This document shows, one piece after another, positions 1-10,589 of a stretch of 64,000 nucleotides of DNA. How positions within the stretch are numbered: position 1 is the first letter of the stretch; each line of letters begins with the position of its first letter. The position numbers and the translations under genes were made by a program. This DNA is from Semisulcospira habei (taxonomy: Eukaryota; Mollusca; Gastropoda; Semisulcospiridae). Location: NCBI GenBank assembly GCA_036245525.1, contig BTPG01000005.1, positions 206,386,291-206,450,290 on the forward strand. The letters are read 5' to 3'. The notes below the pieces were generated by a model. It ran no database searches. It was given only the letters and a program-made list of their open reading frames with translations, and had not been told where the DNA came from.

Positions 1-289
1 TTGGAAACACTGACTAACAAAAAAACAGATTCTGGTGAGCGGTTTCCTACAGTGATGGCAAGACTTGCTGTTATTGCTTATAGTACGTCAGGACATTCCT
101 GACATTACAAAAACAGCGATTTCCCTATAGAGCGCTTAGTCCCCTATCCTCACAAGATGGCCGCCACGACTGGCGTGATGACGTCAGCTTCCCGAGCCCT
201 TATTGTCATTACGGGACTTTTTTTTTTTTTTTTTAACTGAGAAGCTTCAACACTGCGTAAACGGCTGAACAGTAGCATTCACCACTGAG

Positions 290-292
<3 letters not shown>
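1..292. other. Left flank, no gene seen
   Basis: No coding region or known repeat is recognisable here. A T-run lies at about 218-234. This stretch does not match the sequence that precedes the second and third (TG)n tracts, so the tandem duplication downstream appears to begin at the microsatellite. Confidence 0.4.

Positions 293-379
<87 letters not shown>
293..379. repeat. (TG)n microsatellite 1
   Basis: An almost pure TG run of about 85 bases. Sequence to its right is closely repeated after the second (TG)n tract at 7121-7210, so this tract marks a duplication junction. Confidence 0.95.
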
Positions 380-1223
380 ACCAAACCACTCAATTGGGTT
401 ACTTTCTTTACCATCCTTATGCAAAATGGGTGTGTGTAAAATTCTGGGTGACCAAGTCAGGCACCCATTTTTTCTGAGGGTTGTTTCTGCATTATCTTTC
501 ATTCAAAAGTCAGAAAAAAAAATATCAACATAGGATGTCCCCATTTCGCCAGATTTACTTCATGTTGTGTGTTGGCGATGCCCTGGGCCTGTGTGTTGAC
601 ACGGAAGCGGAGTGTTTTCAGATCAACTTGATGATCGCTGATTGGTTAGCCCAACACCGATGAACGGAGTTGTTTCCCTTGCCCTTCCTAAAACGTCGTC
701 TTTCGTCCCCAACAGTTCAACCATTCTCCAGCGTTTGCAGAGGTACTTTATGCAATATTTCTTAGTTTAAAGCACGCCCAAATGTACTTGTTCAGTGCAG
801 TTATTTAACTGAGAGATGCCTCCAATCCCCGATACCCGTTTGGCCCAGAAAAATAAGGCGTCTGCTTCAGCCGTGGCTCGGTCCGTGTCTTCCTCTCTCT
901 GACCGTTGAGTCTTGTAGTAAATGATAATAGAACCCCACGATTTTAACAAAAGCTTTCTTTTTCAATGAAAGGAATTCGTTCAATAACCCCATTACAAGG
1001 TCAATCTGCCACGCGATTTTGTTTCTTTTTTTTTTTCTGACATGTGTGATTGTCAGTGATCGAAAAGTAACTTGAACAGTATCAGTTGACTTTTTTTTTT
1101 TTAAATGGCGCCAGATTTCAATCCTCATTCGCAAAACTGCCTCGCGATTCGAAGAACAAACGTCCACAAACAGGTCTTTCGGAATGTGCAACTGAAGTGT
1201 CGCTTTTTACTGTATTACCAGTT

Positions 1224-1559
1224 TTTAGTTCTCAGGGTCACCCTGGTCAGCCCCACAGGGTGGGTTTTTCTCTCTATTCTGGGGCATGTGTTTCTGTCTA
1301 CCCTTTGTCCATTCACCTGTATTTACCTTTTTAAAACTCTCCCTACTGTCTGCACTGCCTGTAGCTCTTGATATTGGATGTGTGTTGCTAAATGGTCTTA
1401 GCTTTATTTAGGCCCCGTGTGTTAGGTTTATTTAACGTATTTGACCGGCTGGCGACATACATGGCAATGTTCTGTTTAGGTGTTTTTTTCAAAAGCAGTG
1501 CAGGCACGTCCTGAGAAAGCCTTGTTGCTGTCGGGACGTTAAGCAATGTACAATCAATC
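1224..1559 (+). mobile_element. Rep-1 retroposon, 5'-truncated
   Basis: A copy of a roughly 400-bp family also found at 28337-28736, 59472-59708, 60471-62875 and 13298-14000. It ends in a short (AATC)n tail after a conserved block ending TTAAGCAATGTACAATC. The paralogous site in copy B (near 8055-8100) lacks it, so it inserted after duplication or was lost there. I see no clear TSD. Confidence 0.75.
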
Positions 1560-1917
1560 TGATTCAAAATGTCAGTTGGTTTACATGGTTGTATTGGACA
1601 TGTTTGCAGCAACACCGTTTTGGTCACACTGGCTCAGGACTGTGACTTTCTGCACACACCCAGCGCCGGATGGCAGCAGGATATCCAAACCCATCGGGAT
1701 CTATGCTGCAGCATCATGCCCCCCCCCCCCCAGCCTCCGCCACAGAGGGTGCGTCTGGTAGGAGGGTGCATGGACGGCAGCGGAATGCTCCCAATTACAA
1801 ACTGGTAAGTAAAGTGATTCTGTGATCATCTTCATTTTATTGGCTGGCGTGCGTGCGAAGCAAAAGTGAGTTTATGTTCTGGGCCACTGGTCGTCCGTCC
1901 GTCGTCCATGGTAAACT

Positions 1918-2132
1918 TTAACTCATTCTACCCCAACACCAAAATCCTTAAATTTTGCCCCTGTCCTCTCAAGATCGCATTGCAGCGCAGGACACAGATC
2001 GACCATGATAGTTCAAGGGTGATGCCAGAATAGCTTGGCGCCCGTAGGCGCCAAGCTATTCTGGCATCACCTTTGAACTATCATGGTCGATCCTTATCCT
2101 GCTGTGGTGTGTCTGGGGGTAGAATGAGTTAA
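1918..2132. mobile_element. TTAA-bounded palindromic MITE
   Basis: Begins TTAACTCATTCTACCCC and ends with the inverted form. The whole element folds on itself, and the core (2004-2093) is a long inverted repeat centred on a GGCGCC-rich turn. TTAA at both ends suggests piggyBac-type mobilisation (inference). The same copy sits at 10059-10272 in duplication unit B. Confidence 0.8.
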
Positions 2133-2393
2133 CGGTGGCATTTTCTCGGAGACTATTCAAGCCACATTCTTCAAGCTTGGCCCAAGGATACTTTGTGGCA
2201 AGACCTTTTTAAACATGCCAATTTGAGTGACCTCTCTCAAAGGGTCACGCAGGGCTGACAAATGTGTGAAAACTGCTTGCATTTTCAGAAAACGTGGATT
2301 TTGCTGCTGCGGAAGCCAGCCCTCGTCACCGAGGTCACACATATGTAAATCGGTCATACACGGGATTACTCTTTTTATTCTTGTGCAAGGCCC

Positions 2394-2479
2394 CTTAAAC
2401 CAAAATTGCCGCCGTGAGATGGCCTTAGTCGCCTGCTCGGCGTTAAACCCAAATAACTAACTAACTTAAACCAAAATTG
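2394..2479 (+). mobile_element. 56-bp retroposon tail with 15-bp TSD
   Basis: The direct repeat CTTAAACCAAAATTG flanks a 56-bp insert (2409-2464) absent from the paralogous site at about 10536. The insert ends in (AACT)n, like a severely 5'-truncated LINE or SINE 3' end. Confidence 0.8.
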
Positions 2480-2542
2480 GGCTGTTTCTGTCCCCTAATG
2501 CAGCTTTGGTTTCAATCTTTCTTTCTTTCTTTCTTTCTCCAG

Positions 2543-5292
2543 TTGGCAAATGGCGCCTGGGATGGACCCGAGACTGAGAGTAGTGCCAGCGCATCGCAAT
2601 ACGAGGGCAGTGATGACGAAGAGTTTGTTCCTGGCTCGAGCTCACCGGATTCAGAGGGTGTGTTGGCATCAATTGCTGGGATCTCTGACATAGACAGTAT
2701 TGTATCGACTATGTTAGATTTCATCAAAGTGGCAGGTTCAGGGTGGCCAGGTGTCGGTGTGCGTTAGGGGGTGGCAATGAGAATGTGGATAGGCAGGAGG
2801 AACATGATGCTGGAAAGAGTGGGGAAAGAGCACTTACAGAAGAAACAGGTGTGCACGTGTCGCAGAGAGGGAAAGGAAAGTACAAATGGGACAAGAAACA
2901 TGCATGCAAATTGTGTGGCAAGCTTGTCTTGAAAATGAGCACGCACTTACAAGATGTCCATGCAGATGAGGCAGACGTTGCTAAAATTTTGTCGATGAAA
3001 AAAGGGACCAAGCAGAGACGTCGAGCATGGATCAGACTACAAGATGAGGGTGATTACATGCATAACGTTGCTGTTCTTGAAAACAAATCCGGATGTTTGA
3101 TTCCTAAGTATCGCACCAAAACTAGTAAGGTAGACGATCTTCTCGCCTGTAGCCATTGCAAAGGGCTCTATCAAAAAAAGCTGATCTCTGTACACTCAAA
3201 ACGTTGCTGTCAGAAGCCAGGAGAGTTTCAGATCACTCGGCGAGGGGACGCGGCGCGCCGTGGTCGCCTAATGCTTCTAATACCCTTAGACGTTGAATTT
3301 TCCTTCTATCACAAGGTCTTGGCCAGCCAGAGAGATGATGAGATAAGCCGTCTCATCAGAACTGACCCCTTGCTTCTTGAGTATGGAAAGAGATTATTTG
3401 ACTGCAGGGACATTGAAGAACACACGGCTGGACAAATCAGCTCCAGGATGCGGGAGTTAGGGAGACTATTAAAGATTATCAGAGTGAGGTCAGAAATGAA
3501 AATTGCAAGTTTAAATGCTGTGATCAATTCAGCTAGCTTTGATCATGTTGTCCTGGCTGTAAAAGAGCTAGCAGATTTTGATGGGGACACACATCAGTTC
3601 AAAAAAGGCAATCTCGCAATGCGCATAGGCCATGCTTTGAAAAAGTGTTCACAGATCAAACAGTCACAGGCATCCAAACAGCTTGGGCAGGGTTCAGACG
3701 ACAGGTGGCGACAGGAGCTCTCTGAGGCGCAGCGGTTTGACTCTGTCTTCAATGGGGACTGGTATGATTGTGTGTCCGCTACAGCAGCCCAGTCGGTCGG
3801 GAAAATGACCATGAACAAACCCAAGCTGATCCCATCATGTGAAGATGTGAGGAAGGTCCAACAGCTTCTTGAGACAAGGATGGTTTCGGAAGATTATCCG
3901 ACAGTGGTTAAAGCAACTCTTTGTGCTGTATCACTTTTCAACCGAAAACGAGGGGGAGAAGTTCAGAGAATGAATTAAAGGTGTCAGACTTCCAGAATGC
4001 TAAGATTGGATCGATCACCAATCAATATATCTTGAAAGGTCTCACAGAGGTTGAGAAGAAAATGGTGAATCATTTTCAGCGAGTGGAAATCAGAGGCAAG
4101 TTTAATAGGAGTGTTCCCGTTTTGCTGACGAAGAAGATGATGACAACTGGGGACAGAATCCTTCAAATGAGGCAATCAGTGCCAGCTCTCGCTGATTCCC
4201 AGTACATCTTTGCCACACCTTCTGGTCAGAGGCCTTACAGAGGCCATGATGTCCTGAAGGCCCATGCCCTAGAAGCAGGGGTGTCATACCCAGCCATGTT
4301 CACATTTACTCAGTTACGGAAGCAGGTTGCAACTTTGGCTCAGTCAATGGCCATCTCGGAGTTAGACCAGGATCAGCTGGTAGATTTCCTTGGCCATGAT
4401 ATTCGGATACATCGCCATATCTACCGCCAACCTCAAGACGTCCTTCAAAAGGCAAAAGTGGCAAAGATTCTTCTGTCAGTTAACAATGGGATGACAGATT
4501 TTGAGAGTTGCATTAGAGCTGAGCTGGGCGATGATGAAGAGATTGACTTTGACAATGAAGACACATCAGAAACTGGCAGAGAGGTCTCGGGGGAACAGCA
4601 CCTGTGAATGAAGCAAGTAGCAAGTCAACAACACATGAATCGATGAGCATGACGGAGAAAAGACGTCCAGAGCCTGATGACAATCTAGATAGTTTTGATG
4701 ATGACAGTACTGCGTCAGCCTCGCGCTGGGACCATACGGCGTTGAGGCGCGTCCCCTGGGTGGTGGATAGGGGGTCCCTCGTGAGAGGGGTGCACCGAAT
4801 GAAATAAGGTGCCGTGAACCAACATGGTCTAAGGGAAGGTGACCCCGACAGAAAACCCCTGGTCCTCCTAGTAAGGGGGTTGGGCGTGGGGGTAGCTTCC
4901 CCACCCTGCAAAAAAGGAAATAGCTACAAAAACGCCGACGAAAAGACTAACAGTAATTCCTTTCCTGGAGGAGGAGCACAGGACAGGAGTTGCTGGAGGT
5001 CTCTCGTCGACGGCCTATACCCGGGTAGGGGTGACAGGCGTAAGTAAGTAAGTAAGTACTGCGTCAGCTCCTGTTCGAAAGAAAGCTAGATTTACAAGGA
5101 AACCATGGGGGGAAGCTGAAGAGAAAGCTGTTCAAACTCAGTCGTTTCAAGACACACCTCGTCATGAACAAACTTCCTGGAAAGGCCGAGATACAGCACG
5201 CAATGGCCGAGGAGCCCGCACTTAGACATAGGCGCTGGACAAACATTAAGGATTACGTCCGCAACAGACTGAAAAAGTTACAAAAGAAATGA
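2543..5292 (+). pseudogene. Crypton-like tyrosine recombinase, copy A (broken)
   Basis: The likely exon start follows a pyrimidine-rich tract plus AG at 2541-2542. Visible parts in order are: an acidic Ser-rich N-terminus (2543-2760); zinc-finger-like CKLCGK...H...H (about 2900-2965) and CSHCKG...H...C (about 3150-3215); a recombinase N-domain (3220-3960); the first catalytic-Arg region NRKRGGEVQ (about 3940); and a C-terminal catalytic block with FTQLRKQVAT, FLGHDIRIHRH and the candidate nucleophile Tyr in HIYRQP (about 4305-4435). A Myb/SANT-like tail (RKPWGEAEEKA..., WTNIKDYVRNR) follows. The order matches tyrosine-recombinase proteins common in fish and invertebrates and related to Cryptons. 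Breaks relative to copy B are a deletion near 2750, a 5-bp insertion at about 3974 giving an immediate stop, a 335-bp retroposon at 4720-5054, and a frameshift in the tail. The family call is from motif pattern. Cellular versus mobile origin is unresolved. Confidence 0.75.
4706..5068 (+). mobile_element. 335-bp SINE-like insert with (GTAA)n tail
   Basis: A 14-bp direct repeat (AGTACTGCGTCAGC) at 4706-4719 and 5055-5068 brackets an insert at 4720-5054 that is absent from copy B near 12587. The insert ends in GTAAGTAAGTAAGTA, a microsatellite 3' tail typical of target-primed reverse transcription. No tRNA-type A/B boxes are obvious, so a short non-autonomous LINE derivative is possible. Confidence 0.8.
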
Positions 5293-5637
5293 ATTGAGGT
5301 TCCCCGCCACTCGTGGCATTTTCGGTTTCATACAGATTTATTACAAGAGAGTTATTATTGGGGTGGTTTCAGCATGTATAGCCTGCTTTTTTTCATCTGA
5401 TGGACGCCTGGATCATTTTGTATACTGTATAACCTTTGGATTTGCAAAACGAAACAGCCGGCTGGGGACAAAAGACAATAATAAGATAAGATAAGAAAAC
5501 CATTGACAACGTAAAGATTGATTACAAGAGTGTTATTAGGGGGAGGGGGGGGTCTGGATCATTTTGTAATATACTGCATACCATTTTTAAAACTCTGCAC
5601 ATGGAAGAATGGTTGGTTGTTGGGGACGAAAGACAAT
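5293..5637 (+). repeat. 3' UTR minisatellite, copy A
   Basis: After the recombinase stop, a block containing TTTATTACAAGAGTGTTATTA, CTGGATCATTTTGTATACTG and GACGAAAGACAATAATAAG recurs with variation. It appears twice here and about four times in copy B (12812-14060). Probably a tandemly expanded 3' UTR segment. Confidence 0.6.
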
Positions 5638-5643
5638 AATAAA
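5638..5643 (+). promoter_or_regulatory. Candidate poly(A) signal AATAAA
   Basis: AATAAA followed by AGGCTGAAG. The same context recurs at 15093-15098 in the second unit, about 350 bp or 2.3 kb after the recombinase stops. Function is inferred only. Confidence 0.4.
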
Positions 5644-5712
5644 GGCTGAAGTTTCAAGTGATTTCTTATGTTGTCAGTTAATTAATTAATGTCAATGTTC
5701 TGTTCTGTCATT

Positions 5713-6245
5713 TTAACTCATTCTACCCCAAGACCGGAATCCCCAAATGTTGAAGTCGTCTTCAGAAGACTGCGTTGCAGTGCAGGACACAGATTCATAG
5801 GCGCCAAGCTATTCTGGCATCACCCTTGAACTATCATGGTGGATCTTTATTTTGCTGTGGTGTGTCTGGGGTAGAATAAGTTAAGCCCAAATGTTGAAGT
5901 CATCTTCAGAAGACTGCGTTGCAGTGCAGGACACAGATCCACCATGATAGTTCAAGGTTGATGCCAGAATAGCTTGGCGCCCATAGGCGCCAAGCTATTC
6001 TGGCATCACCCTTGAACTATCGTGGTGGATCTTTATTTTGCTGTGGTGTGTCTGGGGTAGAATAAGTTAAGCCCAAATGTTGAAGTCGTCTTCAGAAGAC
6101 TGCGTTGCAGTGCAGGACACAGATCCACCATGATAGTTCAAGGGTGATGCCAGAATAGCTTGGTGCCCTTAGGCGCCAAGCTATTCTGGCATCACCCTTG
6201 AACTATCATGGTGGATCTTTATTTTGCTGGGGTAGAATAAGTTAA
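5713..6245. mobile_element. Triplicated palindromic MITE
   Basis: Three head-to-tail copies of the TTAA palindrome: 5713-5884 (left arm deleted), 5881-6070 and 6067-6245, sharing single TTAA boundaries. The equivalent position in the third unit (15178-15386) has one copy, so the array expanded locally. Confidence 0.8.
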
Positions 6246-7120
6246 GTGTTAGTTTCTTCGTCTGGGTCTTTTTCTATCTTTCATATTTTTCCACACTTTT
6301 TGACCCGCATCATAGTCATACTGAGGCTAAAAGCTTCAAATTTGTTCAATGCCATAATTCTATGCAAGCTACATTACAGTACTTACAGATGAGGACATAG
6401 ACCAATGGCTTTAGTTCAAGGGTGGTGCCACAATAGCTTGGTGCCTAGAGGCACCAAGCTATTCTGGCACTAACCCTTGGACTATTTCAGTCACACTTGT
6501 TGCACACACTGGTGAATTCCGAATGATAAGGGTTAATATTCAAAATGCTCTGTTGCTGTTTGTCTGAAACTCCAGAGTACCCAAAACCAAAAAAAAAGTC
6601 CTTTAATTTCCAGAATACATTATGTTGATTCTCACATCAATGCCATGATAAACTGTTTTGCTTCAGAAGGACAAAACGCAGCAATGTTTAAAAGATTTCC
6701 TCTGTAAAAATCATAATCGAAAGGTTACGGGCCAGTGTTGATTGAATTTTGCACCATACAATGTTAAAAATGTTAAAAGCACACATACACATTAAGTTGG
6801 AAAAACAATTAATGTGAAAAAGAAGTATTCCATGAACTTGACCTTATTACAGACGCTTACTGTTGTGAAGACACCCATTTTGACTGTAATGCCAGTTTTT
6901 GTGTGCGAGAGGCACCCACATTATTGGTAGAAACCCATTTTTTTTCCATCTAGTGGCTCTGTTTCTAGAAAATGTCTATTTTATTTTAAGTTATAGCGGC
7001 TTAGTTATAAGGTGAGTTCTAAACATTTGCATCAATTCCAGAGCCCTAGAATAAATAGAAATATGGGAACCCATTTTGACATAAAATGGTAGGTAACCCA
7101 CTCTGACGCTTTTGTCTGCA
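6246..7120. other. Duplicated non-coding spacer (unit B left arm)
   Basis: No gene is seen. It contains an imperfect palindrome at about 6408-6490 (related core AGCTTGGTGCC) and matches 15387-16253 almost base for base, including the poly-A interval near 6590 and the block before the (TG)n. Confidence 0.6.
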
Positions 7121-7135
7121 TGTGTGTGTGTGTGT

Positions 7136-7211
<76 letters not shown>
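7121..7211. repeat. (TG)n microsatellite 2
   Basis: A TG run with one TATG interruption. The left flank matches the third tract (16254) and the right flank matches the first tract (293-379), so this is the internal junction of the tandem duplication. Confidence 0.95.
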
Positions 7212-7213
<2 letters not shown>

Positions 7214-8336
7214 ACAAAACCCCTGAAATGGGTGACTTTCTTTACCATCCTTATGGAAAATGGGTTTGTGTAAAATTCTGGTGACCAAGTCAGGCACCCA
7301 TTTTTTCTGAGGGTTGTTTCTGCATTATCTTTCATTCAAAAGTCAGAAAAAAATATCAAAATAGGATGTCCCCATTTTCGGAGATTTACTTCATGTTGTG
7401 TTTCTGAGACGCACTGGGCCTGTGTGTTCACACGGAAGCGAGTGTTTTGAGATCAACTGACTTGATGATCGCTGATTGGTCAGTTGCACAGTGACACTGA
7501 TGAACTGAGTTGTTTCCCTTTTCCTTTCGTCCCCGCCGGCCATTCTTTCCGTTCGCAGAGGTACCAGCTTTTTGCAATATTTCTTAGTTAAGAGCACGCC
7601 GAAATGTACTTGTTCAGTGCAGTTATTTAACTGAGAGATGCTCCCAATCCGATACAATTGCACAGTCAGCCAATTACTGACCCATTTGGCCCAGAAAGCT
7701 GAGGCGTCTGCTTTGGCCTCGGGGTCAACGGTCGGTGTCTGGCTCAGTCTTGTAGTAAAGGATAATAGAACCCCACGATTTTAACAAAAGCTTTCTTCTT
7801 CAATGAAAGGAATTCGTTCAATAACATCATTACAAGGTCAATCTGTCACGCGATTTTGTTGCTTTTTTTCTGACATGTGTGATTGTGATCGAAAAGTAAC
7901 TTGACACATGCATGCACTATGACTTTTTCTTTTTTAAATGGCGCCAGATTTCAATCCTCATACGCAAAACTGCCTCGCGATTCGAAGAACAGACTTCCAC
8001 GAACAGGTTTTTCGGATTGTGCAACTGAAGTGTCGCTTTTTACTGTATTACCAGTTATTGTTCGTAGGGGGCTGGGGGATACTGCTGTAATTATGTATAT
8101 ATCTGATTCAAAATGTCAATGGTTTACATGGTTGTATTTGACATGTTTGCAGCAACACCGTTTTGGTCACACTCAGCACTTTCTGCACACACCCAGTGCT
8201 GGATGGCAGCAGGATGTCCAAACCCATCGGGATCTATTGAAGTGGACAAGCACGCCCCTTCCTGGCACATGACCAAGGCCCATGGCAAAATTAGTCAGCT
8301 GCAGCATCATAGCCCCCCAGCCTCTGCCACAGAGGG

Positions 8337-9909
8337 TGCGTCTGGTCATCATCATCATCAGTCCCTTGCCCGAACTGGGCGTTGGGGGGACTGAAAGGCA
8401 GCAGCAACAGACAGTGCTCTCCACTGAGTTCTATTTTGGGCGGTGGCAAGCAAGTCTGGCATCTCGAGTTCGGTCCATTCTTTTATGTTTGCGACCCAAC
8501 TCTTTCTCTGACGACCTCGCCGACGACTTCCTTCGAGAGTGCCTTGGAGGATAGCTGGTCTTGACAAGGTGTTGTGTCGGGTCACGTGGCCAAACCAAGC
8601 AAGCTTGCGCCGTTTCACGGTTGCCAGAAGGGGTTCATGTGGGCCCACCAGGGAAGTGACGATGCTCCGTACATATTCGTTGGTCTTGTGCTCGCGGTAC
8701 GAGATGCGGAGCAACTTCCTCAGGCACTTGTTCTCAAAGGCCTGGATTTTCTTTTCTGAGTCTGCAAGCAGTGTCCAAGTCTCACAGCCGTAGAGTAGAA
8801 TAGACACTACGAGGGACTTGTAAAGCCTGTACTTGATGGTGAAGCTGATGGAGTTACTTCGCCATATCCTGTCCAGCCTGGCCATTGCGGATGTTGCTGT
8901 ACCTATCCTGATACGGATCTCTGCTATGCAACTACCGTCTTTGGACAGGGTGGCTCCCAAGTACTTGAAGCTATTGACCTCTTCTAGCTTCTGGCCGTTC
9001 ATGTGAATGTTGCTGCTGCTGTCGCTTGTGGTGTTGATCATCACTTTGCTTTTATCCGTACTGATCTCCATGCCTCCTAAGACCCTGCGCTACTTGAAAG
9101 TTTGTCTGTCAGGTTTTGGAGCTCACTATTGCTGCCTGCCATGAGGTCAATGTCGTCTGCGAATCGAAGATTGCACAGGGATCTGCCACCAATAGAGATT
9201 GAAGTATGGTGGTCGTGGAGGGTTTCCTGCATGATCTTCTCCAGGAATATGTTGAAAAGGACAGGAGAGAGCAGGCATCCTTGACGGACACCGATCGTCG
9301 TCCTGAAGAACTCGCCTGACTGATTGTTAAGTAGAACCGCGCTGCAGGCGTTCTTGTAAAGCGCTTCTATCATTTGGATCAGTCCCTCCTCTATGTTGAA
9401 CGATCTCATGACTTGCCAGAGTCCGTCGTGCCAGACGCGATCAAATGCTTTCCTGAAATCAATGAAGTTGTGGTAGAGTTCGCGCTGATGCTGCAGATGT
9501 TTCTCGATCAGGACGCGGCAGTTGAAAATCTGCTCTACAGTGCTTCTTCCAACTCTGAAGCCAGCCTGTTCTTCTGCCAGCAGTTCCTCGGCGAAAGTTT
9601 TGAGGCGGTTGAGAATGATTCTAAGCATTACTTTGCTAGGGTGACTTATCAGACTGATAGTTCTGTAGTTCTGGCACTGTTTCAGGTTTCCTTTCTTGGG
9701 GAGCGGGATCACTAGAGACTGTGTCCATTCTACTGGCCATTTCTTTTGCTCCCAGATCTTTTGACAGAGTGTAGTGAGGACCTTCGTTGTTACTTCTCCT
9801 CCATGTTTCAACAGTTCAGCAGGTACGTTGTCTACACCTGGAGACTTTCCTCCCTTCAGGCCGCGTACGGCTGCTTCCACCTCTTCAGCTAACACTGGCT
9901 GCGTCTGGT
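8337..9909 (-). mobile_element. 5'-truncated RTE-like LINE
   Basis: A 10-bp direct repeat TGCGTCTGGT (8337-8346 and 9900-9909) encloses 8347-9899, the 3' half of the LINE that is full length at 51038-54191. The minus-strand 3' end carries a (TGA)n tail. The RT reading frame is open in two pieces (9895-9077 and 9071-8358), separated by a small indel near 9075 relative to the full copy. Otherwise the copies are nearly identical, so the insertion is recent. The FADD box is present near 9150. Confidence 0.9.
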
Positions 9910-10058
9910 AGGATGGTGCATAGACGGCAGCGGAATGCCCCCAATTACAAACTGGTAAATGATTCTATGATCATCTTCATTTTATTGGCTCGCGTGCGAA
10001 GCAAAAGTGAGTTTATGTTCTGGGCCACTGGTCGTCCGTCCGTCGTCCATGGTAAACT

Positions 10059-10272
10059 TTAACTCATTCTACCCCAACACCAAAATCCTTAAATTTTGCC
10101 CCTGTCCTCTCAAGACTGCATTGCAGTGCAGGACACAGATCGACCATGATAGTTCAAGGGTGATGCCAGAATAGCTTGGTGCCCGTAGGCGCCAAGCTAT
10201 TCTGGCATCACCCTTGAACTATCATGGTAGATCCTTATCCTGCTGTGGTGTGTCTGGGGTAGAATGAGTTAA
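10059..10272. mobile_element. TTAA-bounded palindromic MITE
   Basis: Paralogous copy of 1918-2132, at the same position relative to the recombinase gene, so it predates the duplication. The inner arms are nearly perfect complements. Confidence 0.8.
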
Positions 10273-10589
10273 CGGTGGCATTTTCTCGGAGACTATTTAA
10301 GCCACATTCTTCAAGCTTGGCCCAAGGATACTTTGTGGCAAGACCTTTTTAAACATGCCAATTTGAGTGACCTCTCTCAAAGGGTTACGCAGGGTTGACA
10401 GATGTGTGAAAACTGCTTACATTTTCAGAAAACGTGGATTTTGCTGCTGCAGAAGCCAGCCCTCGTCACCGAGGTCACACATATGTAAATCGGTCATACA
10501 CGGGATTACTCTTTTTATTCTTGTGCAAGGCCCCTTAATCCAAAATTGGGCTGTTTCTGTCTTAATGCAGCTTTTGTTTCTTTCTCCAG

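Larger units (their letters stand above)
380..5643. repeat. Tandem duplication unit, copy A
   Basis: Sequence from the microsatellite through the recombinase pseudogene and its AATAAA signal is repeated at about 7211-15098. Shared blocks include the segment just after the microsatellite (about 400-520 versus 7240-7370), the 7-8 kb flank, one palindromic MITE and the recombinase gene. The copies differ by insertions at 1224-1559, 2409-2464 and 4720-5054 in this copy. Confidence 0.85.

Noticed and set aside
293..540. Long open frames of Thr-His or Cys-Val repeats (also at 6991-7335 and 16115-16775)
   Set aside because: They only translate the (TG)n microsatellites.
3974..3978. Extra 5 bp in recombinase copy A read as a tiny intron
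   Set aside because: Far too short. A simple frameshifting insertion relative to copy B.
5713..6245. CRISPR-like array from the regularly repeated palindromes
   Set aside because: Units are whole palindromic MITEs without unique spacers, in a eukaryotic genome.
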